Positions 1-13,411 of a stretch of DNA of 64,000 bases are shown here, piece by piece. This DNA is from Hypsibius dujardini (taxonomy: Eukaryota > Tardigrada > Eutardigrada > Parachela > Hypsibiidae). The position numbers were made by a program, and so were the translations under genes. Location of the stretch: assembly GCA_001579985.1 (NCBI GenBank), contig LRSR01007938.1:79423-143422 (forward strand), read 5' to 3'. Under the pieces are notes generated by a model that saw only the letters and a list, made by a program, of their open reading frames with translations, was not told the DNA's origin and made no database searches. Numbering within the stretch: the first letter of the stretch is position 1; each line of letters begins with the position of its first letter.

Positions 1-74
1 ATATTTAGAATCCGAGACAACTCCCAAATTGACGCCTCATTGTCACGAGTTAAACAGGTATATTGCTTCCATAG

Positions 75-2112
75 AAAGATTCGATGAACAATGCTCTTCG
101 CGATCCAAACATGCGCTGGCCAAATGGGGTGGTCCCGTACGCCCTGTCGAAAGAGTACAGTAAGCTATAGCGCTGACTGGCTCATTTTTAAATTCATATG
201 ACATCATTTATCATTTGCAGCGGGCAGAATGCGCCGTCAAATCATGGATGCCATGAAGCAGTTCAGCAACAAAGTTCCTTGCGTACAATTTGTGCCACGA
301 ACTACCGAAAAGGATTACCTTCAAATCGAGCCAAACGCAGGGTGAGTGTTTCACACCACAGAAATGTCTGTCGCAACATGAACATCCGCAACAAAATATT
401 GTTCATCTTTTTACAGCTGCTATTCATTTGTCGGTAAAGCAGGAGGAGCACAAGTAGTCAGTTTGTCACGGATAGGTACAGATATCCGCTGCACTAAAAA
501 ACGAGGTTGTGGAAGTGGTACCAAACCAATTTTGTTAACAGGCTGTCTCGAAAGCGTAGGAGTGATCCAGCATGAGCTGATGCATTCTCTTGGTATGGAA
601 CCAGAAATTTTGCTCGATCTCATATTGAGTGATTTCGACAGGATTGTTGATGGTTAACGCTATTACAAAGCGAACACAGTAATATTCAAAAAATAATTTG
701 TTTACCATTAAAATTGAATTTACCAAAATAATGCGTACGAGGGCAAGATCATAACCCGGATCATAATCCGGCGCGCTTCAACGTTTTGTATAAAAGCAAT
801 TTTTTTGTACTTGGCAAGCAAAATCGACAGAACTGGTAATTTCAGTTCATCACCCACAAATCAGGCTATATTAAACAATGTCGAAAACCCTAAATTACAA
901 AAACTGAAGTTTTAAAATTTCAAAAACTAAGAAAAGGCTAAGTTTTATTTCTTTTATTTCGTTTTTTAATGTTTTTATTTCGAATATTTCTACATGTAAA
1001 CTGTAAGACATTGTATAATTTAGCTGGAATTAGGACTGATATTTTGAGATCAAGAAAGGTCCGAGATTCACATGGCCAATATGAAAACCGCTTTTAAACC
1101 AAAACGGGCTGCGCGCCGGATTAAGGTGGTGCCCTCATAAACCAAATCGAATGTACAAGTAATGAGATAGTTGTGAGCCACAAATATAGTATACGCCCCT
1201 GTCAGCCCAAAACATTAACCCAAAATGCTCATAATGTATTTGTCGGATGTTATAGGAAATTTTCATTGATGGGTCATTATAATCTGAGCAAAAGGTTTAA
1301 TGTATTCGTTTTATATTTTATGGTCGGGTCACACAATGCCAAAGTATTCATTAGCGATATCGCGATTCAGAGTGAAAAAGTACCAGCTTAGCACTTTATC
1401 TTTATCTCATTATCATGGGGATTATTTAGTAATTTTGTAGTAATTTGACAATAAAGTAGCAATGCTTTGAAACAAAAATGTAAATCGTATATCAGTATCA
1501 TTTTTCGTTTAAGGGTTCTATCATGAACAATCACGCTCCGATCGAGATGACTACCTGGAAATAAATTGGGGCAACATAAAAAAATGTACAGTATTTTTCG
1601 TTCTCATTACGCAAGGTTGTATTATCACTATGTGATTTGGCATAATAAATGTGATCTCTCCAGCAAATCACGACCAGTTTCAGAGCTACAGTATCGACAA
1701 AATAACCGGTTTCGGCCAGCCCTACGATTTCGGCTCAATTATGCACTACGGCACGTATGACTTTGCCGCCAATCAAGATCTGTACGCAATCCGTCCCAAG
1801 CCTCAGTACAGCAACTACACTCTCGGGCAACGTCGCGGTCTCAGCCCCATCGACGTGGCAAAGTTAAAGATCATGTACAAATGTCCGGCAGAAGGGTTCA
1901 TTCTGGGTAGTTCAACGACCACGACTACAACGACTACAACGACGAGCCCTTCACTGGTCGACTGCCAAGTATTCCATGTCATTAGCAAAGGGAATACTGT
2001 GAATTTCCTGATGAAAGAGCTGGAAGTCTCTATGGCAGATTTGCAACGTCTGAATCCCGGAAGAGCGAATTTTGATTCTCTTGTTGTGGGTGAAAAAATT
2101 TGTGTTGTTTAA
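75..2112 (+). CDS. Astacin metalloprotease with C-terminal LysM domain (5' partial)
   Basis: Secreted astacin (M12A) zinc endopeptidase followed by a LysM module. Visible exons are 75-159, 221-341, 417-592, 1514-1585 and 1664-2112; reading frame carries through every junction. Signal peptide and propeptide exons lie left of the window. Exon 75-159 gives the mature N-terminus (RWPNGVVPY). Exons at 417 and 1514 together build the zinc site HELMHSLGFYHEQSRSD, with catalytic Glu and all three His present. Exon 1664 carries the Met-turn SIMHYGTYDF, a run of Thr codons as linker, then a LysM-like stretch beginning at VDCQVFHV with the conserved LNPG-like turn and final GEKICVV. LysM modules bind chitin or peptidoglycan N-acetylglucosamine, so the enzyme is probably directed to a chitinous matrix (inference). 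The 921-nt intron 593-1513 shows no gene. Confidence 0.85.
593..1513 (+). other. Long intron of the astacin-LysM gene
   Basis: Between the two halves of the zinc site. AT-rich, with no coding signal or recognisable repeat. Confidence 0.6.
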
Positions 2113-4121
2113 TTCAGTCAACAGCAGATTTGTGAGGACATTCATCAAAGTTCAACGAGTCTAACAGCTATAACAACCGCATTATACAGTGTTCACTGAA
2201 AACGAATATGTAACCGAAAAAACTGGTCAAAATTACTGGCGACGAGCTAGCTATGCCACGAGAAGAAGAAAACAATTTTCTGTCGCTTCAAACGTGGAGA
2301 AATTTCGAAAAGAACTACGAATTGCCTTTAGAAATTCCTACCGCACAGATTCTCGACTTAAGTTGCGTGTAGTTATGCACGCAAACAATAATTCAAACTT
2401 GTTCTCCGCCTACCCCCCCCCTGCCCCTGTCTGAGAAATGCAGTTGTTTTGTTGTTTTGCAACGAGGCAAGACTCTCAACATAATAGGGAGAATGCAATT
2501 TTCTAGGACTTTGTCGATTTTTCAGAAGCAGTTAATTGGAGCAAAAAGCTCCTAAAAGTCAATCATCACATAAACCCTGAAGTTAAACACTGCTCTTGTA
2601 CTTCACTTCTTCATGTAGTTTCTATATTTTGCTCAAACAACACTTACACGCTAAATTTGAATCTGGCACCTGCGACAATTAAATGAAACATCAAGCAACA
2701 TAGAGTATTGTTGCTAAACTGGTTTATCAAACTGGTTGATAAACGATCGTTTTATCAAAACACATAAAATTCTTGCAGAATACTGCTTTATGAAACTTCA
2801 CCGACGGAAGCCCACATTTCGATTCAGAAACACCTGAAGGATATTGCCAGACTGATAATTTGTGACCGTGTGCATTATACATGTAAAACTGTCAATTTTT
2901 TCACTTCACATCGCAGTCTTTCGATAAATCATGCAAACTACAGACCATGAGTCGCTCAACGAAGCGGGTATTTGATGGCCAGAAAACAAAATTACCTTAT
3001 GCCGAATCAGAGCGTACCTGCAATGTCAAAAATCGAAATTGACGAACCAGTATATAACTTGTTTTTTCATAACTGATTGGTTTTTATAGCAGTAGACATT
3101 GCATTCCTCGACATAATGAAACTACATTGCAATAATTTTGTTGGTGAAGTTCCTTTTCTTCAAGACTGGGTTAAACAAAACAGTACGTTTCGTAGTTCAC
3201 CACATGAGTTTCATTACTTTGCATAAAACCCCTGATTTACATTTTGTCATATCCTTGACTTTTGAAATATTGAAAGTGAGATATATTATAAGAAAGGGTT
3301 GTAAACTGTTTCACAACTTAATTACTTAGCTTTCCCGTGAACAATCTTATATAAAAGCAGTATTCACCTTCTAATACTAAATCTGAAGTAAAAAAATTAA
3401 ATTTTGCAAATAATAAATAATATGAGTCATGTTTATATTCAAATAAACCGTTCCAGAGCACGCGTAGCCGCAATTCAGCCGTTAAACGTTAAATTTTAAG
3501 AAAAAAATGCCCGGGGCATTTTTTTCGGATATACAAATTTGTGCTGGGGCAATATTCTTTTCCCGGAAAACAATTTTTTAATAAATTAATTGAGGCGGTT
3601 GCTCCCAGGCACAAAAATTGCCCATCCCTCCGGCCGGAGCTCGGCAGACCTCTGTCTCTGACGGTTCTACTACAAAATATGGCACTGAAAATTAACAGCA
3701 ATCGTCATCACAAAAACGTATCAAATCTTTCATTTCCATCCCTGACCCAAATGAAGAGCTATCAGCTAACTAAAAAGCTTGTGAACCGATCACGAGCTCA
3801 GTAAAACTCGTTTAATGTAAACCTCGCCTATATGCAATACCTCGTTTATATTGAAACTTTCCTTCTGCACCAATTTCGTCCTATACATATAAAATAGGGG
3901 GCGAAACTCAATGTAAATATTCCCTCTATATGATATATTTGACAAATTTTGTGGTCAACCATGTAAAACGCACCTCTAAGTTAAATTCGACATTGTTCTT
4001 TAAAACTTTTCTACGAAATCGCTCTTGCTTCTTACTTTAATCTATTCTGCAAACCACTGCAGTGTTTATATACGTATTGAGCTGCATTTGTTAGTCTTTG
4101 TACGTTCTAAATTGTGTTTAA
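2113..4121. other. Gene-free intergenic stretch
   Basis: AT-rich sequence downstream of the astacin-LysM gene. No exon with family similarity, RNA gene or clear repeat boundary was seen. A short ORF around 3541-3804 has no recognisable motif. Confidence 0.5.
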
Positions 4122-4560
4122 ATGGCGCCGATCGTTAAAAGTAAAACACCGACAAGGAGCTAACTCTTGTTCAGAAAGTTCAGCCGTTGAAGGATTTCGG
4201 TTATATGAAACAGAATGCTGCGGCGGCTAAATACGGAATTTCTACCGACACTGTGACCAGGATCAAGAGTAACAAGGAAGAAATCTTGAAGAAAATCAGT
4301 AGCACCTGCTCGAAGGATGCACAACGGATCCGCATGAAGAAATATCCGGAAGTCAACCAACTCCCCAATGAGTTCTTCGATAAATGTTGCGCTAGGAACA
4401 TTCCCCTTTTTGGACCAATTATTCAGGAAAATGCGAAGCAGCTTTCTGACGCCCTTGGCTACGCTAATTTCAGGCGAGTAAAAACTGGCTTTTTTGTTAA
4501 ATAAGCGGCATAGCACCGTTTTTATTCTTCTGTCCAAAAAGGTTGTCAACCATGGTATGA
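4122..4560 (+). pseudogene. Tigger/pogo transposase N-terminal fragment
   Basis: Remnant of a Tigger (pogo superfamily) DNA transposase, covering the CENP-B-like N-terminal DNA-binding region. The helix-turn-helix is readable as KQNAAAAKYGISTDTVTRI, then the second segment with the pattern AKQLSDALGYANF. An ATG at 4122 starts a matching N-terminus, but a frame change is needed near 4150 to reach the helix-turn-helix. A second frame change near 4470 (where TTT would restore the frame if TTTT) is needed to continue into the family's SxxWL stretch. No DDE catalytic domain follows, so this is a truncated fossil. The following 4561-5249 shows no gene. Confidence 0.75.
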
Positions 4561-5249
4561 TCTAGGAGTTCCTCTCCGTTTTTTGGCAATACAAAACGTA
4601 GACGTAGATAGCTGTTCAAGTTGCAGACCGTGTTCAAGCAGAAGAAGTGTCAAAAACGTGCCAAAAAATTGGGAAAGCTGGTGTAGACCACGCTAAAGCT
4701 TGTTCCGGGCTATTGCTCGGTCTTCTCTGTTCAGTCAAAAGATGTCCTGTCTGAATCGCCTAAATAATTTATTCGTAGTTTCAACATGAAATGCATAGGC
4801 TTAGTTGTGTTTCATCGACTGTACTGTAGTGTCTGCAAGCATACTGTATTCAACTCTCGAATTGGATACGATTTCCTTTTTTTACTGGGGTAAATTTCTC
4901 CCGCCCCGGGGCCTCCTTCAGACCACTAGGCTAAGGTGAACCCCTCGTCTAAGTTGAACAAAATGTATGGATTTTTGAGGTTTACATTAGACAAGTTCTA
5001 CTGTATTTCTTTGTATAACCGGTTTTTCCTGCTAAGTACACTACTTTTGTACGTCGTTGGAAATAATATTCTGCTCATAACCGGCTGCGTTATGAAATGG
5101 CTTACTGGGGAGCCATTTTGGTTAGAAATTAATTTCAGATGTCAAAATGTTCTGCAACAGTTCTTTTGTTTTGCTGTGCATTAGAAAGATTATAAATTGC
5201 GCCTAGTAGCATATACAATATTATACGTTATCCTCCTGATTCGGAGAAG

Positions 5250-7854
5250 ATGATTAGAATGAATGTTTTCGTAGTGTTGATTTTACTGGTCACCTCTTAC
5301 TGTGCATCAGCAAAACCTGATGATGTTGGTAAGTCGTTTTCGATTTCATTCTCTAAAGTGTTTGCATACGTGTAATCCCAAAATTTTTTTAGTGTCGACA
5401 ACAACGTTCATTCGTGCCGGTAACCAGACATGGGTTTTTCCTGGCGACGTAAAGGACTCGACCGTTCGGTACGGACCGTGGAATCCTAGAGGATCTGCCA
5501 CAATTGGCGTTTTGGTAAATTGCAGGAGGGACTAGTATTATTGTTCTGACACTTATTCAGCACATTTTTGTAGAACAATTTCGGCGCAAGTCTCGCAACT
5601 GGCTTCCATGACACGCAAGCAGATCCGATTTTAATATTCACCTTGTTATTTCCAAATACAATCGGTAGGCCTCACTCTTCTCCACAAACGCAACTTTGGA
5701 TTTCATAAAACTGCCTTGTAGAACGTACTACCACAAAGCCACAATTGTTCCGCAATTTCGTCCCACCAATTGGGAATAAACCAGAAGTGCAGCAATCTTC
5801 CTTACCATCAACAACCGGTAAGTGGAAAACTAGGAAGATCACTATTCTCTTCTAGACGCTTTATTGTTGTGCTCTTTTACTGTCACAGACACGACCACCG
5901 ATGAAAGTACAATCATTGTCAGTGATTGCATATACTACAGCGACGGAAGCTTTACGTGTCAGACGGAATGCGATAGTGACGTAACGGCGGATCCTGTCAT
6001 GAAAACATTTCCTGACAATAAAAAACTCATTTATCAGACCAAAAACTGTTCCATTGATTTGAACACAACCAATCTGTGGTGGAGGCAGTCTGACGGTAGG
6101 CAAAGCCCTGTTTCATCATTTGTTTGAGAAGAACATCTTGGTAACTATTTTTTGAATCAAGCATCCGTGTCATTTAAATGATTACAAATACAAATCGGTT
6201 CGATGCAAGACCTAATTATTGACTTGATTGTTTTTTTATGCAATCATAAATGCGACTGTTTTCGTATAGGTATCGTTGACAAGAAGCCAAGCCGAAGAAT
6301 GCGACCTGTTCTCGTATTGGCGACGTGCACATTCTACCGGACTTTGTGGTTTGAGTGCTTTGACATCACTGACTGTACTAACGGTCCGAATCGCTGTCGC
6401 GGTGGTAACGCGTGGCGAGGAACCTACGAGGGCATGTGGACCACAGGTAAAACTTACCAAGGGATCATTTAAGAAGGCACAATAGGGATAACGTCAATTT
6501 TTTAGGGCAGTTCTCTGTATCGATGGTTTTATATAATTCATTCATTCATCATCTTCAACCGTTTTAATTCCCAAGAATTGTATCCAAGAAAGGTTTTTTT
6601 TAAAACGATAGGGCTTAACAGGCATGCATTCCTACAGCAAATTCGAACCTACCGTATTTTTCTTGACTAAAAAAGAAATGAGCCCGTTGTCTTTTAAGAA
6701 TTTTGATTGATATCTATCTAACGTGCTGAACAATGTAGAAATCGGATTTCGTTTAGTGGGAGTCGAAAAAACTGGATTTTTCCAGTATTTTCCGTTTTCA
6801 GCGTTCTATAAATACTTTCCCAAGCTTCCCCAAGTATACGAAGGGGAGGGCATTTTGAAAGATTGACAATGAATTTTTAGAAAACCATGGTTGAAAACGA
6901 TATTCATTCAAAATTTGCAGTTGTGAGGCTGTCAAAAAATTGAAAATATGCAATTTTTATACTGTGTATTACTGTTCGAAACTTGCAATTTTCTTTTGAG
7001 TCCCGCACTCAATTCAAAATGAATTTTTGGTGTATCCGACAAATGAGTAGCCGGTGTATGAGAATGCATTTTGAGATTCATCGAAAATTTAAAATTTGAG
7101 AAGTTCTCTGTTAATTTTCTCATAATCTTTCTCCGCCCCCCCCCCGCCCGTACAAACTTCAAAATCAAGAATTCAAAAGAAAGAATTTTGACATTTCTAA
7201 GGTCCACCTCCCAAAATCTTCAAAAGATTTCGATTCGCTGGTCAGATACAGAATGCTAACAAAATGCGTTACTTGTTTAAAGGATATAAAGGAAACTTGA
7301 CGGCGAAAGCAATCAATGGCGTCACAAATTCCATCAGCCAAAACAACGGTTGTCAGAACACGGGTACACAAAACCTGAAATCATACTTTGCCAGTTTAAT
7401 CTGTTTTCACTAACACTACAATCTTGCTATAGATCGTCGGGTAACTAAATACTGCATGATCATTATGGAATCAACGGAGAACTTCGAGAACGGAGAACGG
7501 ATAATGTGCAACCGGTTTAAGCGTGTTTGTCAGAGCTCGGATAATTGCCGATACGAAGTCCACGAAATTTCAAATCTTGCAGTGCCACAAAAAATGGCAG
7601 GCAATATCGGTAATCGATTAGTGATACAGTTATACGCCTTACTGCTAAAAATTGAAGGGTTTCTATTCTCAGAGAATGTGGTGCATGCCATGAAACAATT
7701 CCCTACTGCTGATTTCACCGCCTACTGCTACTACTACACAAACGAAGACTTCAATTGCGTTTTCCCCAGACACCCTACAGGCGCCAATTTCGCTGACCTA
7801 CGATGCAAGTTTGCAGACCAGTGCATCAAGCAAGATTGTGCTGAGTCAAAGTGA
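5250..7854 (+). CDS. Secreted cysteine-rich repeat protein, unknown family
   Basis: Nine exons with consistent phases: 5250-5328, 5393-5514, 5574-5664, 5722-5817, 5889-6095, 6270-6446, 7283-7363, 7433-7609, 7673-7854. The first exon, too short for simple ORF finding, starts ATG ATT AGA ATG and encodes a hydrophobic signal peptide ending near YCASA. A Cys-poor N-terminal region and a Pro/Thr-rich segment follow. Three Cys modules then share a pattern of Cys, aromatic pair, 4-6 residues, Phe, one residue, Cys, 3-4 residues, acidic residue, Cys; one ends WRGTYEGMW. The same module occurs at 14712-15268 and 50096-50800. The FxC...DC part faintly resembles the calcium-binding half of LDL-receptor class A repeats, but the usual first cysteines are absent. 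AATAAA lies at 7957. Function unknown; likely extracellular. The last intron (7610-7672, 63 nt) is a multiple of three and open in frame, so retention would be tolerated. Confidence 0.75.
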
Positions 7855-10160
7855 AAGACCAACATGGTATCACGTGTTTTCGTTACTTTACAACCGATAA
7901 TTGGAGATGCATATCAATAACGGGACAACATTGGTCGCTAGACTTACTTGCAGTAGAATAAAGACAGTAGACACTAAGTTCAGCTCTTACCTGGATATTC
8001 TATCCGCACCATTCGGTTGACTCATCAACAACTAGCGATCGTCTGCAAGGCGACGATACAACAACCTCCGAGGTGTCTGTCAGTCGGAAAATTGGAATTG
8101 GCGTTAATCCCGCAGCAGCCTATGAGAGCTCTAGGAACAGAAACGTAGAGACAGAAGAATGACTAAATAAACGGAAAAATGCAACGAGTACCCAGGAAGA
8201 CAGACATTCAGGCAGGAAAAGCAAACATAAAGAGAGCCATACAGGCAGGCAGCCACCAGTCAGGCAGACGGGCTGACGAACAAACAGAAAGACAGATAAA
8301 TTGACACACGGAGGGACGGAAAGAGGGTTAGACAGGCAGACAGACAGACCTACAGACCGATAGACAGACAGATAGACAGACAACCAGAAATACTACAGAC
8401 AGTTAGACAGATGGAAAAGATGATGAAGTGCCGGCCAAGCATACAGAGAGACAAACAGATACACAGACATTCAGGCAGACGAATAAGCAAACATAAAAAC
8501 AAGCAAACAGAGCAATAGAAGGACAGGCAGGCATGCACGCAGACACGCACATATACAGATAAACACACAGTCAGACAGACACACAGACACCCAAACAGAG
8601 AGACAGGCCACAACGCCTTCTCCCGGCCAGCAAGGAGGCGACGACTAAATGCTAACATGTTTGACCGGCGTGGTGTTAAACCGAGCGGTTTACGGATGAT
8701 CTACAACCTGCAATTTAATTCTCAAAGAGCAGCACAGAAAGCTGCTTCGAGTGCTGAGGGAGTCAACAGAGCGGTACTCCACGGACCCCACAGATACTCC
8801 CACTTTCATTCTACGACAGACAACGTAATCATTAAGAACGACAAGCACCACAACTTTGGCAGTCCATTTCTTGAGTTTCCAGAGATGGAATTGTATGCAG
8901 ACGATTGAACCTTCCATTGTGGTACCGTGCCTCGGATAGTGGTGGTTCACGTTGAACTGTTTGCATGATTCTTGTTTGTTTGATAACCAGATATTTTACT
9001 TTACTTACTTGTAGCTGGCACGTAAGTCATTCCGGTATTGTATGACGATCTTCGGCGTCCGTAAGCAATTTTTCGAAACTTTTTGAGCCGATTTAACTTG
9101 ACTTTGTTGCGTGATAAAACTTTCCGGCGCACGTACTTCTTTCTACCAGCATGTTCCACGCCAGTTCTCATTTTCCTAAGCTGAGCGCTCGTTAGAACTT
9201 ATAGTACATAAGTACTCGTCAACCACTGTTTAGAGTAATGAGAAATTGAACTTCGGAAAAAGCGACCGAACGAGTCGGAAGTAAACAGGTTTGCCGATAG
9301 GCCGAGTTCGAGTTTTTTTACGCTCTAGCTCGCTGTCAACTGCAGTGGTAGAATCTGAGAAGTTTATTTTTGAAACCCGGTTTCTGAGCACGCTGAAATC
9401 TTGCAAAAAATGAAGTTCAAACATTAAACAATTCGTAATGTACAAGAAATCATTTCACGCATTCCAGTGTCTTTGACTGTATCTGCATGCAGACAGTTTA
9501 CAGCGGCAGTGTGTTCGCGCGAATAAAACTCTGTCGGGAGTCCCGATTTATAACTACAACGGATCTGGAAAATCATTTGAAAATCGATGGTAATCAGTCT
9601 TAATAACCTTTTCGCTTCCCGCTAGCTCACGTCAACACGTGCAGACAAAGCCGGCAACCTAAAAAGACCGGTTTGCAACCACAATCTTTTCCAATAGAAA
9701 ACGCATTTGTACGATTTTTGATTTTCTCACTTTCACGCTGTAAAAAACCATTTTCGTGATTATATTCAGTTAAACCTTTCATCGAATTTCAAGCGGAAGG
9801 GATTTTAACTTACTTTTGGCCAACAGTCCACAAAATCCAAGCACTCCACTCGTCAAAAATCTTTTCAATGATTTGCTGATATTATGGGTGCTAAGGTAAC
9901 GGTAAGAGGAGTATATGTCATTCGTATTGTTTTTTTATGGCCTCATTATGATAACAGTCTTGTTTTCATTTCTGACGATGTAGCAATTTTGGCGACGCTT
10001 TGCGCCGGTTCTATGTCTTCTGATGAGTCTTGCTCCTTTAATAGGTGTCGGCAACCCATTTTATACGAAGGATAGCCCAGGTGAGACAGCCCAAACATTA
10101 ATTGGTTTTTTGGCCTTCGCTACTAATAAAGCAGTTTTATATCTTCCGAGTGCCGCAAAC
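7855..10160. other. Intergenic region with (ACAG)n tract
   Basis: Apart from the ACAG-rich tract at about 8205-8615, no gene or RNA is recognised. The stretch 8032-8140 is similar to 15372-15480; both lie downstream of a Cys-rich module gene and upstream of an ACAG tract. Confidence 0.5.
8205..8615. repeat. Degenerate (ACAG)n microsatellite
   Basis: Around 400 bp dominated by ACAG/AGAC units with interruptions. ORFs over it are Cys/Ser/Val low-complexity artefacts. Confidence 0.85.
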
Positions 10161-10167
10161 TTGGTGA

Positions 10168-10721
10168 TACAGCTGTGTTTGCAACAGCTTCCGGCTGTAA
10201 GTCGGACCACCCTCTTTTGGCGTAAACATAGATCACCCTATTGCATTGGTGAATTCCCACAAACCATGAGCGACAATATTGATTGCTTGATTTTTCCAAC
10301 GGCTCAATTGAATATTCTTTCTATTGATCGATTGATTGAAAACGGCACCTCCTCAACCTGTTATTCCACGGAAAGTCAGGGCAATTTTTTTTATGCACAG
10401 TGGAGGGAAGACCCATCGAGAAATCGGCGGTTATTTTGGCTAATGTGAGAATCGATCCCGAAAAGTGATGGACCGGCACGACCAGAACGGCATTCCTCTG
10501 AAGGAGCCCTAACTTTCCGTGGAGTAACAGGTTGAGGAGATGCCGTTCTCAATCAATCGATCAATAGAGAGAATATTCATTTGAGTCGTTGGAAAAATCA
10601 AGCAATCAATTTTGCCGCTCATGGTTTGTGGGAATTCACCAATGCAATAGGGTGGTCTATGTTTACACCAAAAGAGGGTGGTCCGACTTACAGCCGGAAG
10701 CTGTTGCAAACACAGCTGTAC
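10168..10721. repeat. Inverted repeat element, arms of about 215 bp
   Basis: Left arm 10168-10382 and right arm 10506-10721 are near-perfect reverse complements around a 123-bp centre. A further direct copy of about 60 bp of the right arm lies at 11066-11125. Looks like a foldback or MITE-type insertion. The centre reads as a possible short helix-turn-helix peptide with a stop codon, too little to name a transposase. Confidence 0.8.
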
Positions 10722-11445
10722 CTATTACATTTGAGACTAGTTCTGGTTTATTTTTTTCCTCCAGAATTTTAGGGTTTACTCGACACTCTAACGTGTACTG
10801 TAGTCAAGTCTGATTTTGAAGAGATTGCTTTTTCTCAAGGTTCTAGTTGTCGCTGTTGAATAGTAGGAAATACTAGCAAGCTGCGTATGTAGTTATAACT
10901 ATGGATAGAGGTTTCAAGAAATTCTCATAAATCCCGGTAATATTGTCGTGATATTGTCCCACGGGTTATGTGGGTGGCTGGAAGTAAAATAGCATTTCCA
11001 AAATACATTTAGTGTAGGATGTGATGTGTACGTACAAAAACCGATTTTTTGTTGTAAAAGTTGTGATCGATCAATAGAGAGAATATTCATTTGAGTCGTT
11101 GAAAAAATCAAGCAATCAATTTTGTTTAGATTTAGCAGTTACGATTTGCTTTAATTGACCCTGAGCTACGCTGATTTACAAATAATTACGAATTTTTCAT
11201 TGATTTTCATTTTGTAACCGCTACGTTGTTGCTGCCGTAAGCTAAACCTCATCGGTCAAATTGACGCTAATGTCCTTGGTTTCTGAAAAGTATCCTTACC
11301 TTCGCGAGAAGTGGTTCATTTTTCGTGTGCGCGAAGAGCTTAGCGAGATCCTCTTGGTACTATTAGTTTTATTTGACTGAGAAACTTAAGAAAGGAGCGC
11401 TTATTTATTAGCATTTACAGTTTTTCTCAGCAGTTATGGTTTCAG

Positions 11446-13411
11446 ATTGGACAAGCTTGATCGATACTGACGTGTATGAATATTCACGCCTGAAAAAAAG
11501 TTTGTCAAACAGACCCAATATATTCGAGGGAGATATCAGAATTCCAACTGGGTCACCTTCAGACACTACGGTATGGCAGAGTTTTATCTTAGCTGTGACA
11601 AATCTGTAAGACGGTCTCTCTGAACTGAAATATATCGTCCATTTCTTCATCGGAGTCTACAGGTCAATCCCAACGACGAAAACTATGCAACCGATGGAAG
11701 GCCTTGGGATCAAGGAATTGTGCCATTTGATTTTGCACCGAATGACTTCAGTACGTCGTTTGAAATTACTGAGAACTCGGGCATGAAATTAATACACGTT
11801 TTTGACTATGTAAACAGCAAGGGAACAGCAATTTTTCATCAAGAATTCGCTCCAAAAAATGGAAGCAAATACTTGTCTCCAGTTCACTCCAATGAGAGAG
11901 GGAGCATCTCACATACGTTTTGCCTTCAAATATGACGGGTACGGATTATCTTCTCTGAAAAGACATATTCCTTCTATAAACTGTAACCGCAACGTTGCAG
12001 ATCCTCCTCCTTTGTTGGCCACACCAGCGAACTGCAACAAGTTATATTCCTCGATGAAAACTCGTTTGCCGAAGTTGGTGAAGTGCAACACCAAGTGATG
12101 CATGCCCTTGGTTTCGGACACGAACAGAGTCGTGAAGATCGCGATAACTACAGGGACATTGTCTGGCAGAACATTCCATTAGGTAATAGTACAGATATAT
12201 TTAATAGTTCTGTAATTATAATTTCATTTGAGTTACAATTGATTTAATGATTCACCTCCTAGTAGGGTCAACAAATCAATTACCTTGCAACAAGTTTTCC
12301 AACCATCATCAAAGCAGAAATGTTGTTGCAACTTTTTACATCAGCCAAGTTATAAACAAGAGAATAGCCGATTGATAGTTGAATTTCGAAATGAAGCGTC
12401 GTGGCGATCTACATGTTTCGTGATAACTAACACTCATGCATTTAGTTACATGGAATTGCCAACGCTGTTATAATCATAAAATTCAATGAATAATTCTTCA
12501 TAACTTGACCGATTATACATATTTTCAGCAAAATTCATGATTTGGAGCCTTGACATTTCCCAAAAAATATTGACTGTTACCCCTTGCCTGAAAACTGGAG
12601 AACAGCACTTGAGATTACATAGCAGAGTCATCTTTCGTTGCTTCACGCTGTTCAACTCCGTGCTTTTTTTCAACTGGATTTTGTGGTGCGTTTTCGCGGA
12701 AAAGTTTTCGATAAATAATTTGTATTTTTAAATAATTTTTTACGACATTGGTTGGGCTGTTCAAACACTACGTGGTTCAAAGCTGCAAAATTCATTACGA
12801 AGAGCTCCTCACTGCTCTTTGCTAGGCTTCAAAATCAACATCATCGTCCGATCACTGGATTTGAGAACTGTGAACAATTTTTTATCCAAAACTATTGTCA
12901 TGAGTGAAACTAACAAAAGCATTAAAAGATATCGCGGATTTCTAGCAGGCGATCGAATAATAGAAGACTACTTAATGTTTGTACTTTTTCATTCTGAGCC
13001 ACATGTTTCAGTGATGTGTCTGTTCTTTCAGGCTCTGAAAATATGTTCAAAAAGTACAAGTACATCTGCCCTACGACTACAAAAGCATCATGCACTACGC
13101 TCATAACGAGTTTTCAAGGGAGCCTTACAACTTCCAACTATCCTACCAAAATTAACGGCAGCGATAGGGAACCGCAAGGAGCTGAGCGAAACTGATATCC
13201 AGCGCATCAATGCTCTCTATCCGTGCAATTCCGGGACGACTGAAACCACGAAACCCGTGTCCATGAAATCCCACACCCGATCGAAAAAAACGCCAACAAC
13301 AACGGAAGCAATCTTTCCTAACGGCGATGGTGAGTTAACGCCGGGCACGTCGAGGCATCGTCACAGGATGACTACATTGGACCCTATTCAACGTGAGTAC
13401 CAAACGGGCTA
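11446..13411 (+). pseudogene. Astacin-like protein with Gln-substituted zinc motif and two frame breaks
   Basis: Paralogue of the astacin at 20486-22501, with the same exon layout. Exons: 11446-11570 (propeptide with FEGDI), 11663-11750 (WDQGIVPFDF), 11818-11938, 12001-12182, 13032 to about 13391-13411. The signal-peptide exon was not found upstream. The zinc site reads HQVMHALGFGHEQSRED: the catalytic Glu is Gln, so no peptidase activity is expected. In the last exon the frame must change at 13069-13071 (before YDYKSIMHYAH) and again near 13131-13135 (before TILPKL). Either break would be repaired by one extra C in a C run, so assembly error is possible. A Ser/Thr/Lys-rich tail follows. The exon may splice at 13331 or 13391 in phase with the Cys-rich exon at 14712, making the two one gene. 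Confidence 0.75.

Noticed and set aside
1-57. Apparent exon reading IFRIRDNSQ before the astacin-LysM gene
   Set aside because: It would leave a 17-nt intron to the exon at 75; smaller than any other intron here.
8120-8658. Cys/Leu/Ser-rich ORFs on the minus strand
   Set aside because: Produced by the degenerate ACAG tract; codon pattern follows the 4-bp unit.
10383-10505. Peptide resembling a transposase helix-turn-helix between inverted arms
   Set aside because: Only about 30 residues with an internal stop; resemblance too weak.
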